Part shown: positions 7,985-15,297 of the stretch, one piece after another | How positions within the stretch are numbered: the stretch's first letter is position 1 | Layout of the letters: each line of letters begins with the position of its first letter | From: an uncultured Sphingomonadaceae bacterium | GTDB lineage: Bacteria > Pseudomonadota > Alphaproteobacteria > Sphingomonadales > Sphingomonadaceae | DNA length: 64,000 nt | NCBI GenBank assembly: GCA_947493195.1 | Contig: CANLQG010000003.1 | Span: 1 to 64,000, forward strand | Reading direction: 5' to 3' | The notes under the pieces: model-generated | Told to the model about the DNA's origin: nothing | Seen by the model: the letters and a program-made list of their open reading frames with translations, nothing else | Database searches by the model: none | Made by a program: the position numbers and the translations under genes

Positions 7985-9034
7985 TCACAACCTTCTTAAA
8001 AGCCACAAGGCTGCCCGCTTGCCGATCGCTGACAGGCGCGCTGGCGGGGCCTCACCGAAAAGAGGGGGCGCGCGCTCGATTTCCAGCCTTCTGGCCAACA
8101 TTCTCTGCCTTGAAAGGGTGCCAGTATTATTCAGCGCCAGGGTGAAGGATTCGAGATGAGCCTCGGCGCGCCTATCAAGCCCGCTGCCGTCGAAGGCGGT
8201 CCGCCATGCTTGCATTTCGTCCAGCTCCCACAGCGTTGCGCATGCTTCAAGGCTTGCGGCAAGTGCGGGGATACATCCCAGTTCTTTCGCCAGCTCCACG
8301 GTCGCGCGGGCCACGTCGCCATCGACCTTGCGAACGATCATGGCGAGATCGGCCAACCATTTCAGTCGGTTCCATTGTGCCCCGGCGCCATGCAGGATCA
8401 GATAAAGAATGTAGCGGGGTGAATTCAGATCGAGCCCCTCCGCCAGCATCTGCGCATCATCCCAGGCCGGTGGCGGACGGTCGAGGACACGCGAATGGAG
8501 CTCGATCACGATATTCGAAAGCGGATCGCGGATCTCGACTTCGCGATGAAATTTCAGGATCGCACTTGCTACATTTTCGCTTAGCGGATCGTCCCGGCCA
8601 TTGTGATAACCCGCCCGAGCAACAATGCCGATTGCCTTCCCGATCTTGTCGGCCTCGACAAGGAAATCGACATCGCGCGACTGCCGCAAGGATGCTTCAC
8701 CATAAAGCATCAGGCCAAGCTGCGTCCCCTTTATCTCGGTCATCCCGATGCCTTGCTCGAGCAGCAATTGTGCCACGCGCTTCGCAGCCGCTTGCTGACG
8801 GATAACCTGAAGCGCGTTGCGCTGCGAAAACCGGGCAAGCCCTGAGGCGAACCCCTTGTCCTCGTCATATCCCGATAGTGCCAGTCCGCGCTGGAGCAGC
8901 GGCGCCACCCGGTGCCTTTCGCAAACAAAGGTGAGATCCGGATCGATGAAAAGCTCTCGGCTTCGCAGGCCGAGCGCCGGCGCCAACCTGTCGGCCAGAG
9001 CCCGGACTTCGACAGAGGGCCTGAACGCATTCAT
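7985..9034 (-). CDS. nucleotidyltransferase family protein (NTP_transf_5-like), lasso-cluster type
   Basis: 349 residues. The segment MTEIKGTQLGLMLYGEASLRQSRDVDFLV (about 118-146) carries the K-G and R-D-x-D residues typical of the uncharacterised nucleotidyltransferase family PF14907, often found in RiPP clusters including lasso clusters that also encode HprK-like kinases. The C-terminal half is helical. ATG 9034 (MNAFRPSVEVRALADRL) is chosen because earlier in-frame codons extend toward the divergent flavoprotein gene. Role unknown; family membership and context suggest transfer of a nucleotidyl or sugar-phosphate group during or after peptide maturation. Confidence 0.72.
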   Translation of the reverse strand: MNAFRPSVEVRALADRLAPALGLRSRELFIDPDLTFVCERHRVAPLLQRGLALSGYDEDKGFASGLARFSQRNALQVIRQQAAAKRVAQLLLEQGIGMTEIKGTQLGLMLYGEASLRQSRDVDFLVEADKIGKAIGIVARAGYHNGRDDPLSENVASAILKFHREVEIRDPLSNIVIELHSRVLDRPPPAWDDAQMLAEGLDLNSPRYILYLILHGAGAQWNRLKWLADLAMIVRKVDGDVARATVELAKELGCIPALAASLEACATLWELDEMQAWRTAFDGSGLDRRAEAHLESFTLALNNTGTLSRQRMLARRLEIERAPPLFGEAPPARLSAIGKRAALWLLRRL

Positions 9035-9174
9035 CGCGTCTCGATACAGTTGCCTCCGTTCAACGCAAGCCAGAACGCGGCAGAAGCGCAGCGTTGAAGA
9101 TTGGATACCGCAAGCGGTGCCAAATTCTTGCTTTTCAGCGCGTTTCTGCAATGTCCGGACGGGGCGTAAGCATC

Positions 9175-10350
9175 ATGTGTCGGAAGCGTCCGACCGATTG
9201 GCTAAACGGACAATTTGAAACCGCCCCCCAGTCGATAGCACGAGATCTCGAGGTTACTATTCAACAGCGTTTCGATGTTCTGATTGTCGGGGCAGGTCCC
9301 GCAGGCGCCGCGGCAGCGAACAGTTTGGCGAGTGCTGGCGGGGTGTCGATAGCGCTGGTCGAGAAGGCCTGGCTGCCCAGATTCAAGCCATGCGGTGGCA
9401 TATTCCCGAGGCGACTTGGCAAGAAGATCGCAGCGATTGTCGATCTCGGCATCGATCGGTCTTACGATAGCCTTGCCTTCTCCTATCAGGGCAACCAGCC
9501 GGTCACCATCCCGGGTGAAACCCTCGGGGTAATCCGAAGCGAGTTTGACGAGGCTTTTGCCCGGCGGGCGATGGCGAGGGCCGACGGGCGGGGGAGCTTG
9601 ATCGAAGGATTCGAAGTCAGCAGTCTCGCCCTTGCCGATGGTCAGGTATTCATTGGAAGTCGTGATGGCAGGCAGTTGCGAGGCGATGTCCTCATCGCCG
9701 CCGACGGTGCATTCAGCCCAATTGCCAGAATGGCCGGACTCAATGCCGGCAATGTCGTATGCCCTGCGATCGACACCGAGCTTTCAGTCGCGGATGAAGC
9801 CCTCGCCCAATTCGGCAACGCCATCCACCTGGACTTGTTCGAGGTTGAAGACGGGTATGGCTGGATCTTCCCGAAAGCAGATCGCCTGTCATGCGGAGTA
9901 CTGAAATGGAGCGGCAAGGCCAATCTAAATGCCGAGCTCGAAAGCTATCTGAAAAAGCGTCTGTCCCACCCTTTCCAGGTGATCAAGCGACAGGGACACG
10001 GGCTGCCGATCTATACCGGGCAAAGGCCACTTGCGCGCGATCGCGTCTTGCTTGCAGGCGACGCTGCGAACCTTGTCGAACCTATTTATGGAGCGGGAAT
10101 TGAAGCTGCTGTCGAAAGCGGTATCCTGGCAGGCCAGGCGGCATTGGCGATCATCGAGGGAGATTGCGCGGTTCGGGCCATGCGGGACTACGAGGCCGCC
10201 GTTCATCGGACCATCGGGGATCCGATCGCCGCGGTCTATCGCAAGGTCTCTCCGCTATTCCGCAAGAAGCCGGCGTTTTTCTATAGGAACTTCATCGAAA
10301 AGGGCATCGACCACACCTCTTTTGCCAGCAAAATGGCAGGCCTGAGGTGA
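9175..10350 (+). CDS. geranylgeranyl-reductase-like FAD-dependent oxidoreductase
   Basis: About 391 residues. An N-terminal Rossmann motif FDVLIVGAGPAGAAAANSL (about 33-51) binds FAD, KPCGG (about 71-75) is the PCGG hallmark of geranylgeranyl reductases, and RVLLAGDAANLVEPIYGAGIEAA is the second FAD motif. Members reduce prenyl double bonds or act on other hydrophobic substrates. Start is uncertain: ATG 9175 has GGACGGGG ten bases upstream; ATG 9151 and TTG 9094 are alternatives. It is the only plus-strand gene of the cluster and converges on the Nif11 gene with a 34-bp gap. With the terpene-cyclase-type and P450 genes it suggests isoprenoid chemistry in the island. Confidence 0.8.
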   Translation: MCRKRPTDWLNGQFETAPQSIARDLEVTIQQRFDVLIVGAGPAGAAAANSLASAGGVSIALVEKAWLPRFKPCGGIFPRRLGKKIAAIVDLGIDRSYDSLAFSYQGNQPVTIPGETLGVIRSEFDEAFARRAMARADGRGSLIEGFEVSSLALADGQVFIGSRDGRQLRGDVLIAADGAFSPIARMAGLNAGNVVCPAIDTELSVADEALAQFGNAIHLDLFEVEDGYGWIFPKADRLSCGVLKWSGKANLNAELESYLKKRLSHPFQVIKRQGHGLPIYTGQRPLARDRVLLAGDAANLVEPIYGAGIEAAVESGILAGQAALAIIEGDCAVRAMRDYEAAVHRTIGDPIAAVYRKVSPLFRKKPAFFYRNFIEKGIDHTSFASKMAGLR

Positions 10351-10384
10351 CAGACTGGTGATCGCGGCGAGGTTGCCCTGAATT

Positions 10385-10600
10385 TCAGCGGCGCTTAGCT
10401 GCGGCAACCACTTCCTTGAGCCGCCTTCTCTTGCGCCAAGCTGATCGAAGAGAGCTTTCGTCGCAGTCATATCCCTTGTCCATGGCCAGCCTCACCAGAG
10501 GCTCCAGATCCAGCGCGCCTGACAGTTCGATCAACTGCGCGCGCAAGTCTGCGTCACTTTCGACTCGCACGAGGAAAGCCTGGGCATCCTTTTCAGACAT
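10385..10600 (-). CDS. Nif11-domain small protein (Nif11-like leader family)
   Basis: 71 residues starting MSEKDAQAFLVRVESDADLR. The spacing of AFL-V--D--LR-QL, then LDLEPLVRLAMDKGYDCDESSLRSAW, matches the Nif11 domain, best known as the leader region of certain RiPP precursors. The C-terminus (residues 56-71) is rich in Lys/Arg and has no Gly-Gly or other cleavage site and no separate core, so it may be an accessory or binding protein rather than a second precursor. Its ATG overlaps the upstream stop by one base (TGATG), showing coupling to the terpene-cyclase-type gene. It ends the minus-strand operon. Confidence 0.75.
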   Translation of the reverse strand: MSEKDAQAFLVRVESDADLRAQLIELSGALDLEPLVRLAMDKGYDCDESSLRSAWRKRRRLKEVVAAAKRR

Positions 10601-12636
10601 CACGCACTCTGCAACGCACTTACGCACCTGCGCGCGCGATCCATCGTTCCAATCACTGTCGCAGTGGTGAAATTTCGATGGATATCGAGCGCAACGGCGG
10701 TCTGCTCTCTTTCGCACCGTGCATCCATTACTGGAACCAACATGGCGCAGTCGGCATCCCAGCTACCATCGGCCCTCTGTTCGCGGAGAAGGACGCGCAT
10801 GGCTTCATGCACTTTCTGGTCGTCATGAAACCGATCGTCGTGCAGCGCAATGCGAAGCAACCAGCTGCGTTCGAACGCCCCTATACCTGCTCGGTCGACA
10901 TGGGCGATGGCCCAGCGTGCTGCGGACTCGATGCAATGCCCGGCTTCGGGGGCCGCGGCATGGGCCAGTGCCTCGCAAGCAACTCCGGTTGCGTAGGCAT
11001 CGGTCTCTATCCAGAACGATGGCCACGATCCGTCCGGGCCTTGCGAACCGATCAGGTTCTGCATCGCCGGTTCCAGGCCAGCGAGCGCCGCTGACGCGGT
11101 AACCTCTGCGTGGGCCTTGCACCATTGCCGATGCGCGCGCGTGTTCGGAAGGCGATGATCGATCCGCTCCAACACGGCCTCCGAGTAAGTTGCTGCTGCC
11201 CCATGTCGGTCCAGATGCTGGGCCATGAATGGCATGTTTGCGCTTACCTGCGGTTCTGTATCAAGGCCAAGGCGCCGGGCAAGGATGATGATCCAGGCCG
11301 TGCTGTCGGCATCGGGCGGAGTGGCCCGATGGTATCCCCAACCGGCACCTTGCTCGCGGCGCTCTCGAAGAATGTGCCAGGCCTGCAGCGCTGCGTGGCG
11401 ACCATCATCGTTTCGCAGTTCGGCCAAGTGTGCACCGATATATCCGCTCACCCATTCGTCACTGGCGAGATTGCCGAAGTTGAAGTCTCGCCACAGGCCA
11501 TCCTGCGTTCGCTCGGCCAGCAGAAAATCGACCCCACTGGCAATGGCGCGGTCGAGCGTTCTCTTGCCGGTCAGCGGTCTCGGCTGGGGTGCATCGCCGG
11601 GAATGCTGCTGTTGTCGGGGAGAAGAAGCGCAGGGCGAAAGCCGACATAGCCCTTCAGCGATTGCAGTCCCGTCGGATCGAAAGTCGCCTTGATATGGCT
11701 GGGCCCGCATTCGATGATGCTCCTGGCGGGACCGGGATGGCATAGTTCGTCGAGGATGCAGGAGGAGGGCCATTCGGAAAGGCTGTCCAGGGGTGAGATG
11801 ACCCCTGCCCAACCTAAGAATGCCTGCCATTTTGCCGGGTCTATACGGCCCTGTGCGACCAGCTCGCCAAGCTCACGCCAGCCAGCTTCCCGCTGCGGCC
11901 AGCTGGTGAAGGAATACTCTATGCCGAAGCGGGGCAGCCACCCATCGAGATAATCCAGACAGATCGTTCCGCGATAGGCGCGTTCCAGCAATCGCGACCC
12001 TTCGAAGCTGGGCACTTCCAGTCCCAGCCGCTTCAGGAAATTCTCGAGCTGGTGCGACTTCAGGCGCTTGATATTCACCCGCATCGGAGTGTCGGGGCGG
12101 GAAAACATCGCGCCCAGGTGCGAAACGTGGGTGTCGCCGGGCAACAGATCCATCACTTCGCGAACGGCGCTCACCTTGTTGGCCTTCGCCGCCAGGGGGA
12201 TGTCGGCCACAAGGTCTAGCAGCCGGTCGCTGTGTGGCGGATTGATCCGGTCGAACTCGAGAAAGATCGCAGGAGGAGCGTGGGGACCGGCGTCCGCATC
12301 GAATTCCAGCCACACGCAGTGCAGGCCCGTAACATCGCCATCGATCAGATCGGCGAGCCATTTCCAGGGCTGCCCCTTGGCGCGGGCATCGCTCTCGATA
12401 AACGTCGCCAGGCGCTGGCGGCCACGCTCGTCAAGCATGTGACACTGCATCAGGTCGACTATTGGAGCGTTATCGAGCAGGGAAAACTCGAAACCGCCGC
12501 ACGGGATCGGCGGCAGGCGCGATGCTATCGGCCCAAGCGCCTGCAACGCCGAGGCGGGCAGGCATTTTGCCGCAACCGGATCGATCAATGTGACGATGTC
12601 GGCAAAGGTGCTTGTCTTTGATCCTTCAGCCGTCAT
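10600..12636 (-). CDS. large protein with C-terminal terpene-cyclase/prenyltransferase-type toroid
   Basis: 678 residues. Residues 360-660 resemble the alpha-alpha toroid of class II terpene cyclases and prenyltransferases: QW-like repeats RTQDGLW (about 376-382), GPDGSW and QRADGSWD, and the motif P441-D442-A-D444-S445-TAW where class II cyclases have DxDD. The catalytic middle Asp is kept; the last is Ser. The first 350 residues match nothing I recognise. The ATG overlaps the P450 stop by four bases (ATGA). Possible roles are protonation-driven cyclisation of a prenyl chain, or a repurposed toroid acting on the peptide. The family assignment is firm only for the C-terminal half. Confidence 0.68.
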   Translation of the reverse strand: MTAEGSKTSTFADIVTLIDPVAAKCLPASALQALGPIASRLPPIPCGGFEFSLLDNAPIVDLMQCHMLDERGRQRLATFIESDARAKGQPWKWLADLIDGDVTGLHCVWLEFDADAGPHAPPAIFLEFDRINPPHSDRLLDLVADIPLAAKANKVSAVREVMDLLPGDTHVSHLGAMFSRPDTPMRVNIKRLKSHQLENFLKRLGLEVPSFEGSRLLERAYRGTICLDYLDGWLPRFGIEYSFTSWPQREAGWRELGELVAQGRIDPAKWQAFLGWAGVISPLDSLSEWPSSCILDELCHPGPARSIIECGPSHIKATFDPTGLQSLKGYVGFRPALLLPDNSSIPGDAPQPRPLTGKRTLDRAIASGVDFLLAERTQDGLWRDFNFGNLASDEWVSGYIGAHLAELRNDDGRHAALQAWHILRERREQGAGWGYHRATPPDADSTAWIIILARRLGLDTEPQVSANMPFMAQHLDRHGAAATYSEAVLERIDHRLPNTRAHRQWCKAHAEVTASAALAGLEPAMQNLIGSQGPDGSWPSFWIETDAYATGVACEALAHAAAPEAGHCIESAARWAIAHVDRAGIGAFERSWLLRIALHDDRFHDDQKVHEAMRVLLREQRADGSWDADCAMLVPVMDARCEREQTAVALDIHRNFTTATVIGTMDRARRCVSALQSA

Positions 12637-13721
12637 TCCGCTTTATCATAGATAAGGAACGCAGAGTGATCGCCCCCGTCTTGAACCATCTTAAGTCCGC
12701 GTGTTCTGTTAAGCAGAGCCCGAATGGTCTCGTGCATGAACGTGCGGGAAATCGGGGCACCATCGCAGGCATACGGACCATAGCCAAAGGTCATTGATCC
12801 GTGGTTGTCGCGCGAAGGGCAGAATTCCTCCGGCTTTGCGAATGTCTGGCTGCAGGTGTTGGCTTTCTCCAGATCGACCAGGATGAAGCTCTTGCCGGGC
12901 TTCTGCGACGCTTCGGCATCGAAGCGCGAAATCTTGGGCAACGGCGGGTGCAACCGAAGCAGTTCTTCAAGCGATCTGGTGCTTTCGTCCCGGGCAAGCG
13001 CGGTAGCGATTTCAGGATTTGCGAGTATGATCCGTAGCAAGGGCGCCAGGCTTCGATGCACACTTGATCCGGCAACGATCAGGACGGCCGAACTCATTAT
13101 CACCATGTCGCGCGGGCGGTTGTTCTGTGCGGCGAATTCGGCAAGCGAGGCAAGCAAGCCGTCCTTGTCGTATTGTCCAGAGGCCAGCGCCTTCTCGATC
13201 GCTGACACCACGGGGCGATAGCTGAGCCAGCCCTCGAGCAATTTCGCTGGATCGCTTCCATTGATCATCGCCAGCGATCCGACTTCGAGCGCCAGGGCGA
13301 TATCGTGGGTTTTCAATTCGAGGCCGAGCAAAGAGTTGAAGGCAGCCAGCGTGATCGGGAGGCCTAGATCGCTATCCAGCGAAATTGGTTCGCCCGCGGG
13401 GTGATTAGCGAGTATTTGCTCGATCGCCTCTCGGATCGCCTGTCTTTGCACTTCACCGCGGGTGCCCGTTTGGTGCCGACGCACGAGCGCTTGCAGCTTG
13501 CGCCTGTGCGGATCGAATGGATAGGCTTTCTCCATTCGCTGCACCATGCTGCGATAGTAGAGCAGAAGCATTTCGGCTCGCTGCGCCGGCATACCCTGTG
13601 CAGCCAGGTCTTCGCGGGTCAGACCAGGTATCGTGTAAGGAACGCTGGCGAGAACGTCCCTTGCCTCCGACCTGTTGCCGGTCAGGCGGAACGGGTAGGC
13701 CGGGCAAAAGGTGATGCTCAT
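12633..13721 (-). CDS. divergent cytochrome P450
   Basis: 362 residues. The heme-thiolate region FGYGPYACDG (312-321) keeps the FxxGxxxCxG frame with Cys319, but the usual His/Arg two residues before the Cys is Tyr. E253-LL-R256 with HPPL gives the K-helix ExxR. The I-helix segment IVAGSSVHRSL lacks the acid-alcohol pair (E/D-T) used in oxygen activation. The protein is shorter than typical P450s (about 400). It overlaps the kinase stop (ATGA) and the next gene's start (ATGA), so it belongs to the same operon. Likely an oxidative tailoring enzyme, perhaps with unusual chemistry; substrate unknown. Confidence 0.72.
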   Translation of the reverse strand: MSITFCPAYPFRLTGNRSEARDVLASVPYTIPGLTREDLAAQGMPAQRAEMLLLYYRSMVQRMEKAYPFDPHRRKLQALVRRHQTGTRGEVQRQAIREAIEQILANHPAGEPISLDSDLGLPITLAAFNSLLGLELKTHDIALALEVGSLAMINGSDPAKLLEGWLSYRPVVSAIEKALASGQYDKDGLLASLAEFAAQNNRPRDMVIMSSAVLIVAGSSVHRSLAPLLRIILANPEIATALARDESTRSLEELLRLHPPLPKISRFDAEASQKPGKSFILVDLEKANTCSQTFAKPEEFCPSRDNHGSMTFGYGPYACDGAPISRTFMHETIRALLNRTRGLKMVQDGGDHSAFLIYDKAE

Positions 13722-14686
13722 CGCTCGGCCAGTACCGTCTGCCGAATCAGCTTCTCTGTCTGTTCGAGATGCTCAAGGCCTCGTGGCCGTTGCAGCCTTA
13801 AAACAGGAATCCGCTTCGCTACACGCGTTGCTGCGGCAAACCCCTTCTGGCGCATCTGCGCGGTCGTGGGAAAGGTTTCTCCACTCATGTTGCGATTGAG
13901 CGCTAGGGCGGCCTCTGGCATCGAAACGCGGTCCAGCCGTATGCTTGCGTCCTTATCGAACTCGGAAAGCAGGATCACTGCCGATAGAGGCAGAGCCCCA
14001 GGGGCGTTCCAGAAGACATTGTCGCCCGTGTAGACGAGGTTCTTTGGCATTCTTGGCGGCTTTGGGCCGACCCCCTGCAAGACAGGATCCCCTTGTCCTG
14101 TCTCGTTCACTCTCACGAATTTCGCTCCGTGATGGACGACCCCCATCTCGGCATCGATCGCCGCCAGATCGTCCGCCACGATGGTGAAGGATCGGCTGGC
14201 CGCGAATTGCGCAAATGTTGTTTTTCCCGCGCCGCTTCGCCCGCAAATTGCAATCGCGCGTCCGCGTGATGCCAGAACAGAGGCATGCAACGGGAAATAG
14301 CGAAGCGACGCACGGAGCATCAAGGGCATTGAAGGGCTGACGAGGACCGAGGTCACCTCGATCGGATTTGTCGGACTGTCTTCATTAATCGCGATGCGAT
14401 TGGCCACAGGATCGTGATCGATCCTGGCACGCATCTGCGATCTTTCATTGATGAAAAGGGCAAAGCTCTCGTCCGGATTGCGGACAAAGCCGAGCCGTCC
14501 GGGAACTCCGCCGACCTCGTGCGGGATTGATACTTCGCCGCGAAATTCAGGACCAGCCCTCAGCGAACATTCCACCTTGAGTTCTATCGCAGGGGCATGC
14601 TCCGGCAGCCCGTCAGCCGGGGCCAGTCCCTGTAACTTGATCGGACTGCTTATGCGGTGCCCGAAGAGCGCGTATTCCGCAGTCAT
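13718..14686 (-). CDS. HprK-like lasso-peptide kinase
   Basis: 322 residues. The P-loop G149-RSGAGK-TT is preceded by FPLHASVLASRGRAIAIC with His134, and VADD (170-173) supplies the acidic residues, the layout of HPr kinase/phosphorylase folds. Homologues in lasso clusters (such as that of paeninodin) phosphorylate the C-terminal Ser of the precursor; here the neighbouring precursor ends in Tyr-Ser-Ser. The N-terminal 120 residues are specific to this type. ATG 14686 has AAAGGTGG upstream. The stop overlaps the P450 start by four bases. Confidence 0.85.
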   Translation of the reverse strand: MTAEYALFGHRISSPIKLQGLAPADGLPEHAPAIELKVECSLRAGPEFRGEVSIPHEVGGVPGRLGFVRNPDESFALFINERSQMRARIDHDPVANRIAINEDSPTNPIEVTSVLVSPSMPLMLRASLRYFPLHASVLASRGRAIAICGRSGAGKTTFAQFAASRSFTIVADDLAAIDAEMGVVHHGAKFVRVNETGQGDPVLQGVGPKPPRMPKNLVYTGDNVFWNAPGALPLSAVILLSEFDKDASIRLDRVSMPEAALALNRNMSGETFPTTAQMRQKGFAAATRVAKRIPVLRLQRPRGLEHLEQTEKLIRQTVLAER

Positions 14687-14766
14687 TGGCCACCTTTGTC
14701 GCGCCTGAGGGCCGATCCGTTACAATCAGCTCAGACAACACCGGATGTCGCCAGAAGCAAGGGCCT

Positions 14767-14907
14767 CTACGACGAATAGAAGGGGCCATCTCCGTCATCG
14801 AAGCCACCGCTGCCAGAATTGGCCACCAGATCGCTGACCGATCCATATTCCTTCATCGAAGGAGCGCAATAAGCGCGCTTTTGCGTCGAACCGACTTCAT
14901 CACTCAT
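14767..14907 (-). CDS. lasso peptide precursor (A)
   Basis: A 46-residue peptide, easily missed by gene callers. The leader contains AYCAPSMKEYGSVSDLV (residues 12-28), which has the Y-x-x-P motif bound by the B1 recognition element and the YGSV-DL segment typical of proteobacterial lasso leaders. The likely core is GSGGFDDGDGPFYSS (32-46): Gly32 as ring residue 1, Asp40 at position 9 or Asp38 at position 7 as isopeptide acceptor, Phe43/Tyr44 as possible plugs, and a C-terminal Ser-Ser for the kinase. AAGGGGA lies 6 nt before the ATG. The usual Thr at leader position -2 is absent (Asn30), so the exact cleavage site is uncertain. It lies between the B1 and kinase genes. Confidence 0.85.
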   Translation of the reverse strand: MSDEVGSTQKRAYCAPSMKEYGSVSDLVANSGSGGFDDGDGPFYSS

Positions 14908-14979
14908 GAAAAATCCCCTTGTCTCGATCTGAAATGCGCGCTCGAAAAGGCATCACATTCGCGCCTCAACTAAGCCTGA

Positions 14980-15255
14980 CTAGTTGTTACAAGTCAATAA
15001 GTTCTCGCGAGCCATATGATCAAGCAGGCGCTGTGTATCGTCCACGGCGCGGTCGCGATCAACTTCGTAGGTGGCCATGATCACATCAACTAATTGTGCA
15101 CAACTCTTGCCCTCGTCACCCAGTTGATCCCACACGAAAGCGGCTGTCTCGTCGAGGCCGTATGCCTTGTCATTTTCGGTATGCAGCAGCACCGTTTCGT
15201 CCTCCACTTCGCTGAAGACGACATTTTCGGATCGATAGTAGAGTGTGTCAGTCAT
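14980..15255 (-). CDS. PqqD-family RiPP recognition element (lasso B1)
   Basis: 91 residues, the size of a stand-alone PqqD/RRE protein. The strand-rich start MTDTLYYRSENVVFSEVEDETVLLH, LDETAAFVWDQL and the helical end match PqqD-like lasso B1 proteins, which bind the precursor leader and hand it to the B2 protease and cyclase. It lies between the cyclase and the precursor, 72 nt before the precursor start and 42 nt after the cyclase stop. Confidence 0.88.
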   Translation of the reverse strand: MTDTLYYRSENVVFSEVEDETVLLHTENDKAYGLDETAAFVWDQLGDEGKSCAQLVDVIMATYEVDRDRAVDDTQRLLDHMARENLLTCNN

Positions 15256-15297
15256 TTCTGGCCCGTTCCAAGGCTGAATCGCTTGTTTCCGAGACGG

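Noticed and set aside
10385..10600. Nif11 protein as a second RiPP precursor
   Set aside because: No Gly-Gly or other cleavage site and no distinct core follow the domain; kept as a Nif11-domain protein.
14613..14846. A 77-codon minus-strand frame overlapping the precursor gene and the kinase start
   Set aside because: It has no leader motif or ribosome-binding site and competes with the precursor frame, which has both.
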